Assembly (NCBI GenBank): GCA_026224805.1
Contig: JAMFRN010000199.1
Span: 1-34,017, forward strand
Length of the DNA stretch: 34,017 nucleotides
Reading direction: 5' to 3'
Source of the DNA: Nevskia soli
Lineage (GTDB): Bacteria; Pseudomonadota; Gammaproteobacteria; Nevskiales; Nevskiaceae
Positions within the stretch are counted from its first letter, which is position 1. Every line of letters starts with the position of its first letter. Below, in pieces: positions 27,570 through 33,646 of this stretch. Under the pieces are notes generated by a model that was not told where the DNA came from, made no database searches, and saw only the letters and a program-made list of their open reading frames with translations. A program made the translations under genes and the position numbers.

Positions 27570-27597
27570 CAGGATCGGCCGAGTTGGCCTGATCCTG
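27570..27597. promoter_or_regulatory. 28-bp inverted repeat in divergent intergenic region
   Basis: CAGGATC-GGCC (27570-27580) pairs with GGCC-T-GATCCTG (27586-27597) around GAGTT, leaving only a bulged T. It lies 17 bp upstream of the GlxA-type start and just downstream (on the minus strand) of a TTGACA at 27611-27606. It is a candidate operator for that regulator. Confidence 0.45.
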
Positions 27598-27703
27598 GCG
27601 TATTTTGTCAATCGGGCCACTCGCTGCACGCGCCCATCCGGCGGACACTGAGTCCCGTCCGGCGATCCCGGCAGACCATCTTCACGCGGGAGCGGAAAAC
27701 CTC

Positions 27704-28243
27704 ATGGCCATCGAAGCATCCATTCCCCTGCTGGAGGACATCCTCGGCAAGTGGAAGAAGGAACTGGGCGACGACTATGCGGCCTACCGCAATCACGTCT
27801 ATCGCATGCTGCACTTCTGCTTCGCCCTGCGCGAATGCGGCGAAGAGGAGCGGCGCAAGCTGGTCATCGCCGGCTGCTTCCACGATCTGGGCATCTGGTC
27901 GGACGGCACTGTCGACTACCTGCCACCCTCGGTCCTGCGCGCGGGAGAGTATCTCAAGGCCAACGGCCTGGAAGCCTGGAGCGAGGAAGTCGGGTTGATG
28001 ATCGACATGCACCACAAGCTGAGACAGTACCGCGATGCCCGCTACCCGCTGGTCGAGGTATTCCGCAAGGCCGACCTGGTGGATGTCTCTCTGGGGCTGG
28101 TGAAGTTCGGCGTGCCGGCCGCCTACGTCAAGGAGGTCAAGGCGCAGTTCCCGAACGCGGGATTCCACCAGCGGCTGAAGCAGCTGGCGAGTCAGTGGTT
28201 CGCCAAACATCCTCTGAGTCCGCCGCCCTTCCTGAAATGGTAA
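27704..28243 (+). CDS. HD-domain phosphohydrolase-like protein
   Basis: Cytoplasmic HD-superfamily protein, 179 residues. Metal residues can be placed as H31 (RNHVYRML), H60/D61 (GCFHDLGIW) and D124 (FRKADLVD), with further histidines at 103-104 (DMHHKL). This pattern fits small HD phosphohydrolases that act on nucleotides or other phosphoesters; the exact reaction is unknown. ATG at 27704 (MAIEASIPLLEDIL) was chosen because the longer frame from 27605 overlaps the intergenic repeat and has no domain character. The C-terminus HPLSPPPFLKW ends just before the EmrB relic. Confidence 0.85.
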   Translation: MAIEASIPLLEDILGKWKKELGDDYAAYRNHVYRMLHFCFALRECGEEERRKLVIAGCFHDLGIWSDGTVDYLPPSVLRAGEYLKANGLEAWSEEVGLMIDMHHKLRQYRDARYPLVEVFRKADLVDVSLGLVKFGVPAAYVKEVKAQFPNAGFHQRLKQLASQWFAKHPLSPPPFLKW

Positions 28244-28259
28244 GGCGCGGCGAGTCCGT

Positions 28260-28322
28260 TTAATGCTCCATACCTTCCACGCTTTGCTGTGGCTTCTGGA
28301 TCAGCGGTACCAGCAGCACCGA
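28260..28322 (-). pseudogene. Relic of an EmrB-type transporter 3' end
   Basis: Read leftward, this 63-bp segment encodes SVLLVPLIQKPQQSVEGMEH and a stop. The intact transporter at 29682-31271 ends SVLLVPLIQKPQRSVEGMGH. The DNA match is about 57 of 66 bases, and many differences are silent. Similarity ceases abruptly near 28322. The rest of the gene is absent, so this is the leftover of a duplicated or related gene after deletion or recombination. Confidence 0.75.
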
Positions 28323-28328
28323 CCGAAT

Positions 28329-28562
28329 TCAGTGACGTGTCACCACGTCGGTGATCAGCAGCTCGGCTTCCATGCCATTCTCGAACCGGATGCGGTGCCC
28401 ATAGGCATAGCCGTCCGCATTCTTCAACAGTTCGACCACCCGGCCAGGGCCAAACAAGCCGCTGAATATCTGATCGTGTGGATGGACCTTGTCCGCGTCG
28501 GCCGCCAGGGCCTGCGATCCGGCCAACTCAAGGTTGGACAGCGGCATTTCCAGCTTGGGCAT
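28329..28562 (-). CDS. Small hypothetical protein (77 residues)
   Basis: Soluble small protein without signal or membrane helix. A good ribosome site (GGGGA, 6 bases before the ATG at 28562) and normal codon usage support it. The sequence has an N-terminal MPKLEMPLSNLEL, a central HPHDQIFSGLFGPGRVVELL, and a C-terminal half predicted by eye as beta-strand rich (YGHRIRFENGMEAELLITDV). I do not recognise a family. Its stop lies 6 bp from the EmrB relic, so it stands at a recombination junction. Confidence 0.65.
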   Translation of the reverse strand: MPKLEMPLSNLELAGSQALAADADKVHPHDQIFSGLFGPGRVVELLKNADGYAYGHRIRFENGMEAELLITDVVTRH

Positions 28563-28778
28563 GCTTTTCCCCTAAACGAACAACTCCCCCGCCTGCGCCC
28601 CGCCGGAATGACGGGCCGATGGCCACGTCTTCAGCATATGCAAAATCGGGGCCGTCCACCATCGCCCCAGCCTGTCCGGTTTCGGTCCAGCTTAAGTATT
28701 ATCAGCTTCCCCGCTTACACCCGATCCAACGCCGCCAAGCAGAAAGTCACTTGACGGCGCAAAACAGCTAAAAAGCAA
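28563..28778. other. Intergenic region with a weak hairpin
   Basis: Between the small gene and the DUF2383 gene, both leftward. GCCGCCAAG (28731-28739) and CTTGACGGC (28750-28758) form an imperfect stem with one mismatch, about 20 bp beyond the DUF2383 stop. It may be a weak terminator, although no T-run follows. Nothing else was recognised. Confidence 0.4.
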
Positions 28779-29228
28779 TCAGGCTCCAGTTTTGTATTGG
28801 TTGCGCAGATCGCGGATGTGGTCGTGGTTGCGAACCGCACCGTCATGCTGCTTCTGTACCAGCGCCTTGGCCAGTGTAGGCAGGTCTGCCTTGATCGCCT
28901 TGCTGTAGGCGGCCTTGGCGTGATCCTGGCCGCGCTCCACTTCTTCCAGGACGGCAATATTGCTGTCCTCGACGGTCGATTTGACCTTGGTCCAGCCGCG
29001 ATGTGCCGCACCGGCAACGCTGCCACCGACCTCCGGCTTGCCGCCGAGCGACGAAACCTGGGCTTGCAGTTCCACTGCGGCGGTCTGGCATTCCTTGGCG
29101 TATTCCCGGAACAGCAACTGCAGCTTCGGATCTTTGGCGATTTCAGCCGCTTCGTTAAAGCCCTTATGCCCATCCTCCGAGGTCTGGATCAGGTCATTCA
29201 GGACTTTCACGGCATCGTTGTTTTGCAT
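28779..29228 (-). CDS. PA2169-type four-helix-bundle protein (DUF2383)
   Basis: Soluble, helix-rich protein of 149 residues. MQNNDAVKVLNDLIQTSEDGHKGFNEAAE (in part: VLNDLIQTSEDGHKGF) is the hallmark N-terminus of the DUF2383/PA2169 family, which has a ferritin-like four-helix bundle. Helices continue through LLFREYAKECQTAAVELQAQ, VEDSNIAVLEEVERGQDHAK and HDHIRDLRNQYK. Family members are often induced by stress or in stationary phase; the function is unknown. ATG at 29228 has GGAG about 8 bases upstream; a longer frame to 29303 contains the promoter and is not likely. It is monocistronic by appearance. Confidence 0.88.
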   Translation of the reverse strand: MQNNDAVKVLNDLIQTSEDGHKGFNEAAEIAKDPKLQLLFREYAKECQTAAVELQAQVSSLGGKPEVGGSVAGAAHRGWTKVKSTVEDSNIAVLEEVERGQDHAKAAYSKAIKADLPTLAKALVQKQHDGAVRNHDHIRDLRNQYKTGA

Positions 29229-29249
29229 ATCGGTCTCTCCATGTAATCG

Positions 29250-29255
29250 ATTATA
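29250..29255 (-). promoter_or_regulatory. Likely -10 element (TATAAT) of the DUF2383 gene
   Basis: On the minus strand the sequence reads TTTCTATAATCG, a perfect TATAAT 21 bp before the ATG, so the leader would be very short. No TTGACA-like box occurs 16-18 bp upstream. The C before the hexamer and the missing -35 would suit a stress sigma factor, but this is only suggestive. An AGCGGT/ACCGCT inverted repeat (29263-29279) lies directly upstream. Confidence 0.5.
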
Positions 29256-29403
29256 GAAATGCAGCGGTTTAATACCGCTCCCAATTTGGAGACCTGTTGC
29301 CATGACAAGTTCAGATAAATATTCCTGGGCAGCTTCGGAAGACAGCCCGCATCGCGGCCAGAGCGGCCTGCGTCGCGGCCTACACCCGAATCACGGATTG
29401 CTG

Positions 29404-29447
29404 AAAATAAAAAAAAGGCCGCGGCGCCTTGGATTTTGCGCCGCGAC
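29404..29447 (-). terminator. Strong rho-independent terminator
   Basis: On the minus strand GTCGCGGCGC (29447-29438) pairs with GCGCCGCGGC (29427-29418), a 10-bp stem with one G-T pair and a 10-base loop. A run of eight T follows (29416-29409), then ATTTTC. It is the best intrinsic terminator in the window, 235 bp beyond the transporter stop. Confidence 0.85.
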
Positions 29448-29635
29448 CTGATCGGGCACTTCTGCGCTGCCCAGACTACAGACAGCTCCATGCCCGAGGC
29501 AGGGATATTCCATCGCCTGCATTGGTTTGAACCCGGGGGTACTCAGGAGTTCAAGCGAATCATCGCCGCAAATTCGAAACGTCGTTGCACAAAGCGAGCG
29601 GGCCAGCTCTGAGGAGTCTCTGAACAATTGAATCA

Positions 29636-29665
29636 TCGTCATTCCCGCGAAGGCGGGGGTGACGA
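29636..29665. repeat. REP/dRS3-like palindromic repeat
   Basis: TCGTCATTCCCGC (29636-29648) pairs with GCGGGGGTGACGA (29653-29665) over 13 bp with two G-T pairs, loop GAAG. ATTCCCGCGAAGGCGGG closely resembles dispersed intergenic repeats found in many proteobacteria. It lies 17 bp beyond the transporter stop and may stabilise or end its mRNA. Confidence 0.65.
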
Positions 29666-29681
29666 ATTGATCGGGGTTTCC

Positions 29682-31271
29682 CTAATGCCCCATTCCTTCC
29701 ACGCTCCGCTGCGGCTTCTGGATCAACGGCACCAGCAGCACCGACAGTGCGGTGGAGATCGACAGCAGGAAGTACATGTCGCCGTAGGTCATGGTCGATG
29801 CCTGCTGGTAGGCCTGCTGCGCCAGCATGCTGATGGCGCCGGCATGGCTGCCCGCGCCGAGTTGCGGCGCCAGCATGGCGCTCATGCTGCTCAGTCCCTC
29901 CCGCACCGCCGGACGCGACAGCCGCGTGCTTTCGGCCAGCGCCTGCCAGTGGGTCCAGTTGCGCTGGTTGATCAGCGTGGCGACCACCGCCAGGCCGACG
30001 GCGCCGCCGAGGTTGCGGGTGACGGTGTAGAGCGCACTGGCGTTGTTGAGTTCGTGGCGGGGCAGGGTGCCCAGGGCCAGGTTGGTCATGGGGATGAAGG
30101 CGAAGATCAGCCCGGAGCCGCGCAAGCTTTGCGACAGCGCGAACTGGGTGAAGCCCCAGTCCGCGGTGAGCAGGGAGTTGGTCCAGGAGCCGGCGGCCAC
30201 CAGCAGCAGCCCGATGCCGATGGTCACGCGCGGGTCGAGCACGCTGGCCAGGCGCATCACCAGCGGCGCGGCAATCACCATCGCCAGGCCCTGCACCATC
30301 ATCACCTCGCCGATCTGCTGCGGGTTGTAGCCGCGCACCTGGCCGAGAAACACCGGCGTGATGTAGACCAGGGTGAAGATGCTGACGCCGAGCATCGCCG
30401 AGACCAGCGAGGTGACGGCGAAGTTGCGGTTGCGGAAGGCGCGCAGGTCGATGATCGGATGGTCGGAGTGGAAGCCGCGCCAGAAGAACAGGCTGCCGCC
30501 GATCAGCGCGGCGATGGCGCAAAGCAGCACGCTGCGCTCGTCGAACCAGTCGTGGCGCGGGCCGTCGTCCAGGGTGTATTCGAGGCCGCCGAGAAACACC
30601 GCCAGGAACAGCACGCTCCACAGGTCCAGCTTCTTCAGCATTTCCGGCTTGGGCCGGTCGACGTCGAGCGTGGCCCACACGATCAGGGCGCAGGCGATGC
30701 CGGGAATGAAGTTGATCAGGAACAGCCAGCGCCAGGACAGCGCGTCGGTAATGTAGCCGCCAAACGTGGGGCCGATGGCCGGCGCCAGCATGGTGGTCAT
30801 GCCGCCGAGCAGCTGCGGCAGGTTGCGTTTCTTCTCGTTGGGGAAGAGCAGGAACATGGTGGCGAACGAAGCCGGGATCAGGCCGCCGCCGAGGAAGCCC
30901 TGCAGCACGCGGAACACCACCATCGAGCCGAGGCTCCAGGAAAAGCCGCAGGCCACGCTGGACAGGGTGAAGCCGATCGCCGCGAAGGTGTAGAACACGC
31001 GTGTCGACAGCATCGGCGCCAGGTAGCCGGACAGCGGGATGGCGATGATCTCGGCGATCAGGTACGAGGTCTGCACCCACTGGATCTCGTCGGTGCTGGC
31101 CGACAGGCCGGCGCGGATCTCGTTGAGCGAGCTGGCGACGATCTGGATGTCGAGGATCGCCACGAAGCTGCCTAGGGTGATGGCCAGGAAGGCCGCCCAG
31201 TCGCGCCACTCGTGCGCGCTCTCGTTGGTGGTGGTGCCGGGAGCCTGCGATAGGGATGCGCCGTGGCTCAT
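29682..31271 (-). CDS. EmrB/QacA-family (DHA2) MFS drug exporter
   Basis: Inner-membrane proton-drug antiporter, 529 residues with about 14 hydrophobic helices, the DHA2 length. The helix 1 motif reads FVAILDIQIVASSLNEI (a variant of LDxTIVNVALP, with IVASSLNEI). EIQWVQTSYLIAEIIAIPLSG and FRVLQGFLGGGLIPA (motif C region, GAPAIGPTFGG-like APAIGPTFGGYI) are typical of EmrB. The gene has no EmrA adaptor partner here, whereas EmrB normally works with EmrA and TolC. The ATG at 31271 has no obvious ribosome site. Its last 20 codons are duplicated at 28260-28322. The drug substrate cannot be predicted. Confidence 0.92.
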   Translation of the reverse strand: MSHGASLSQAPGTTTNESAHEWRDWAAFLAITLGSFVAILDIQIVASSLNEIRAGLSASTDEIQWVQTSYLIAEIIAIPLSGYLAPMLSTRVFYTFAAIGFTLSSVACGFSWSLGSMVVFRVLQGFLGGGLIPASFATMFLLFPNEKKRNLPQLLGGMTTMLAPAIGPTFGGYITDALSWRWLFLINFIPGIACALIVWATLDVDRPKPEMLKKLDLWSVLFLAVFLGGLEYTLDDGPRHDWFDERSVLLCAIAALIGGSLFFWRGFHSDHPIIDLRAFRNRNFAVTSLVSAMLGVSIFTLVYITPVFLGQVRGYNPQQIGEVMMVQGLAMVIAAPLVMRLASVLDPRVTIGIGLLLVAAGSWTNSLLTADWGFTQFALSQSLRGSGLIFAFIPMTNLALGTLPRHELNNASALYTVTRNLGGAVGLAVVATLINQRNWTHWQALAESTRLSRPAVREGLSSMSAMLAPQLGAGSHAGAISMLAQQAYQQASTMTYGDMYFLLSISTALSVLLVPLIQKPQRSVEGMGH

Positions 31272-31376
31272 GCGCGCGGGCTCGTGCGGTGTGTGGGAAG
31301 GTCATCCCATTTCACACTGCCCGGCAGCCGCGGGCCTACCCAGTTTGAAGTAGGGCAGGATCGGTAGCGCAGGGTG

Positions 31377-31407
31377 TCCGTCCAGGAACCGGTCGCTCCT
31401 GGACGGA
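31377..31407. terminator. Hairpin 1 of a tandem pair
   Basis: TCCGTCCAGGA (31377-31387) and TCCTGGACGGA (31397-31407) form a perfect 11-bp stem with a 9-base loop. It lies between two leftward genes. There is no T-run, so it may be a transcript-end or processing structure instead of a classical terminator. Confidence 0.5.
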
Positions 31408-31418
31408 CTGTTCAAGCG

Positions 31419-31456
31419 GGAGAGCCGCGGCACACTTTCGCATGCCGCGGCTCTCC
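31419..31456. terminator. Hairpin 2 of a tandem pair, likely end of the lipoprotein transcript
   Basis: A 14-bp perfect stem (31419-31432 with 31443-31456) contains GAGAGCCGCGGCA and its complement, with loop CACTTTCGCA. It lies 27 bp beyond the lipoprotein stop. Stability must be high, but the following sequence lacks a T-run. Confidence 0.55.
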
Positions 31457-31483
31457 ACCCAAACGACTTTCAAGCGATGGCGC

Positions 31484-32722
31484 TTACAGGCCCAGCTTGC
31501 ACAGCGTCGACAGCAGGGGCACGTTGGCGAATACGCAGGTGCCGCTGGTGCCGCCGCCGAGGATGCTGCCCAGAACGGTGGTCAGCGGGCCAAGCAGCGC
31601 GTCCAGCGGTGTGCCGGTGACGCCGCCGCCGGATGAGGAGCTGCTGCCGCCCACGCCGGCCAGCGCCTGCGTGATCGGACCGAGGATCGCCGGCAGCAGA
31701 TCGTTCAGCACCGGGTTCACCACCGGCGCCAGCTGGCTGCTGCCGAGCGCGGCTTCCAGCGCGGACTCGCCCTGGGTCAGCGCGGCTGCAACGGCAGCAC
31801 TGAAGGTTGCCGCGGCCGTGTCGATCGGGCCGGTGATGCTGCCGGGCTTGCCCGCCTGGGTCTCGATGAAGCTGGTCGGAATCACCTGGGTCAGTATGTT
31901 GACCAGCAGATTGTCGAGCAGGGTTTGCGTGGCGCTCTGGAACGAGGTGCTGTTGCCGGAGGCAACGGCGTCCATCAGCGTATCCAGGTTGCCGACGGTG
32001 GTTTGCAGCGTGGTCAGCACGCCGCCGACGATGGGCTGCGAGAAGGCCGAGGCCGGTACCTGGGCCAGGCCGGTTTGCAGCGCCGTATTCAGCTCGTCGA
32101 CCAGGGTGGCCAGGTCGGCGAGGCCGCTGGCGCTGCTACCGCTGCCGCTGGAGCCGATCTGTCCCTGGATCTGTTGCAGCACCGGCAGCAACGCCGCGCC
32201 CAGCGGCGCCAGTGCGGTGCCGGCGAGCGGATTGGTGGTGGGCAGGGTGCCGCTGCTGCTGCCGCAACTGGCGCCGCTGCTGGAGCTGCTGCTGCTGGCA
32301 AGGGAAGTGAGCAGGCTGCCGAGATTGTCAGTCATTTCCAGCAACAGAGACTGGATCTGCGCCGGGGCGCCGGAGGCGGAGCTGGGGTTTTGCAGCGCGT
32401 TCAGCACGGTGTTCAACACATCGAGCGCGTTGTGATCTACCACGTCGTCGGTGCAGACCAGCACACCCTGCAGCGGTGTGCCTGCCGTCGCCTGTTCCAG
32501 CGGGCCCAGCAGACTGTTCGACAAGGTGGTCTGCAAGGTGTTGAGCGGTCCGTTGACCGAAACGCTGGTGCCCGTGGGGCCGCTGCTGCTGCTGCCGCTG
32601 CTGCTGCCCGAAGCAGCCGAGCCGCCGCTACTGCTGCTGCTACTGTCGCTGCCGCCGCCGCCACAACCCGCCGCGATGACGCATGCGGCGATGGCGCCCG
32701 ATAAAAGAAATCTCTTGATCAT
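31484..32722 (-). CDS. Ser/Gly-rich lipoprotein of unknown function
   Basis: Secreted lipoprotein of 412 residues. The signal ends in lipobox AAGC with Cys20 (FLLSGAIAACVIAAGC). A low-complexity Gly/Ser linker (about 21-70) follows, with a second Ser run near 180-198 and another near 376-384. Between them are regular amphipathic segments rich in Leu, Thr and Gln (LNTLQTTLSNSLLGPLEQ, VLTTLQTTVGNLDTLMDAV). These look like degenerate helical repeats. Four Cys in the mature part (including the C-terminal pair in TCVFANVPLLSTLCKLGL) could form disulfides. ATG at 32722 has GGAGG 8 bases upstream. I do not recognise the family securely; surface exposure or adhesion is only a guess. Confidence 0.8.
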   Translation of the reverse strand: MIKRFLLSGAIAACVIAAGCGGGGSDSSSSSSGGSAASGSSSGSSSSGPTGTSVSVNGPLNTLQTTLSNSLLGPLEQATAGTPLQGVLVCTDDVVDHNALDVLNTVLNALQNPSSASGAPAQIQSLLLEMTDNLGSLLTSLASSSSSSSGASCGSSSGTLPTTNPLAGTALAPLGAALLPVLQQIQGQIGSSGSGSSASGLADLATLVDELNTALQTGLAQVPASAFSQPIVGGVLTTLQTTVGNLDTLMDAVASGNSTSFQSATQTLLDNLLVNILTQVIPTSFIETQAGKPGSITGPIDTAAATFSAAVAAALTQGESALEAALGSSQLAPVVNPVLNDLLPAILGPITQALAGVGGSSSSSGGGVTGTPLDALLGPLTTVLGSILGGGTSGTCVFANVPLLSTLCKLGL

Positions 32723-33006
32723 GTTGCGTTCCTCCGTGACAAGGCTTGTAGATGCAGCATCCCCAAGCATTCGAACGCTTGTGTAGACGCCTGCCCGGAC
32801 GCTAGGCGGTATGACGCATGGTTCGGGAACTGGAGCGACCGGCGGTAGCACTTGCCGGTATGGCGTGACCGGCGGTAGAGCGGAGCGTCCTGAGCGGTGG
32901 TCGTAAACGCTGTTAAATCAAGCGCGCTGGCGTTAGCGCGCCGAAAAATGGCGGAAAGCGGCCGGCGTAGTGGGGGCCAATACAGCGGGCTACGGGCCCC
33001 GCTTGC
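32723..33006. other. Intergenic region with direct repeat and hairpins
   Basis: GACCGGCGGTAG occurs twice exactly 30 bp apart (32837-32848 and 32867-32878), upstream of the lipoprotein gene. GCGCGCT/AGCGCGC (32922-32928 and 32935-32941) forms a 7-bp stem followed on the minus strand by TTGATTTAAC. AGCGGG/CCCGCT (32984-32989 and 32998-33003) lies next to the DUF6471-like stop. The repeat may be regulatory and the hairpins may end the small leftward transcript. Confidence 0.45.
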
Positions 33007-33273
33007 TCAGGTTTTGCCGCGCCTGCCCCTGGCTGGCCGCAGCTCCAGCTCATCCAGCCGGATGCTGCGCAGCTCCAGCACCTTCATCAGCGCCAGGAAC
33101 AGCTGCGCGCTCATGTCGCCGCGTCCCAGCTTGGTGCGCAGATTGGTCGGCGTCTGCGTGATGCCGTACTGCCGCAGGCGCTGCGAGATGTCCTCGAAGG
33201 TGAGCTTGCGGCGCGCCTTTTCGGCGCGGATCAGGCCCTGGATATAGAGCCCCAGTTTGGCGTGCTTGGCCAT
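33007..33273 (-). CDS. Small DUF6471-like DNA-binding protein
   Basis: Basic protein of 88 residues, with MAKHAKLGLYIQGLIRAEKARRK followed by LTFEDISQRLRQYGITQTPTNLRTKLGRGDMSAQLFLALMKVLELRSI (in parts: LTFEDISQRLRQYG, QTPTNLRTKLGRGDMSA). This resembles the DUF6471 domain, a helix-turn-helix of the XRE-like kind. A basic tail (RPARGRRGKT) may help DNA binding. ATG at 33273 has GAGA about 8 bases upstream; the longer frame to 33366 includes its promoter. Just upstream are three GTCAC/GTGAC repeats, probably its own operators. The wider role is unknown. Confidence 0.75.
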   Translation of the reverse strand: MAKHAKLGLYIQGLIRAEKARRKLTFEDISQRLRQYGITQTPTNLRTKLGRGDMSAQLFLALMKVLELRSIRLDELELRPARGRRGKT

Positions 33274-33300
33274 TGCTTTCTCGCCACGAAATGATGTGAT

Positions 33301-33378
33301 TTTATAGTGACATACGTCACTTATTGTTGACAAGATCATGCCGCGGGTGCAGCATTTCCCTGTCACTTATTGGTGACA
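33301..33378 (-). promoter_or_regulatory. Promoter with repeated GTCAC/GTGAC operators
   Basis: A TATAAA -10 box reads leftward at 33306-33301. Overlapping or upstream are three paired half-sites: GTGAC-N4-GTCAC (33307-33320), GTCACTTATTGTTGACA (33316-33332) and GTCACTTATTGGTGACA (33362-33378). The last two differ at one base. Their position over the promoter of a small DNA-binding gene suggests self-repression. Confidence 0.65.
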
Positions 33379-33646
33379 TCACGGGCGCCGGCGAGGCGTC
33401 CGGAAGCCCCTGCGAGGTGGCTTCGCATGAGTCCGCAACGCATCGCTTGCGCGTGGTTGTTGTCCCCGGCCGCCCCGCGGCTTTCCCCCAGCCATACAGC
33501 TCTTTCGCCGGCCCCGCCGTAGCGGCCGCGCGCTAATCCATGGTGGAACACGGGCACCCCTCAAGTGCCCGCGGGAGTCCTGCGTCCCCTGCCGGCCGGT
33601 ATGGCGGCGCCCTGCCTGCAAATCATAAACAACAAGGAGTATTCAA
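33379..33646. other. Upstream region of the SPFH gene, nothing specific seen
   Basis: Non-coding by appearance; the short frames here lack ribosome sites and family character. The right end has AAGGAG (33633-33638), the ribosome site of the following gene. No promoter could be assigned. Confidence 0.4.

Larger units (their letters stand above)
29229..29681. other. 453-bp gap with promoter, terminator and REP-like hairpin
   Basis: The right part holds a REP-like hairpin (29636-29665) after the transporter stop. An intrinsic terminator (29404-29447) points leftward, and the DUF2383 promoter is at the left. An 83-codon leftward frame (29642-29391) runs straight through the terminator stem and T-run, so it is unlikely to be a gene. 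Bases 29448-29635 are unexplained and might be a small RNA or transporter mRNA tail. Confidence 0.6.

Noticed and set aside
29448-29640. Possible 6S RNA (GCGGGCCAG followed by CTGAG on the plus strand)
   Set aside because: The similarity is confined to a few bases; I cannot build the long closing stem and central bubble, and the clear terminator is on the opposite strand.
29391-29642. An 83-codon leftward open frame after the transporter gene
   Set aside because: It reads through an intrinsic terminator and its T-run before reaching a stop and has no good ribosome site.
29628-31175. A 515-codon rightward open frame opposite the EmrB-type gene
   Set aside because: Its His/Gln/Glu-rich composition is a shadow of hydrophobic codons on the coding strand.
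31620-32690. Simple-sequence repeat array (GCTGCT runs)
   Set aside because: The runs lie inside the lipoprotein frame and encode its Ser-rich segments, so they are coding, not a separate repeat element.
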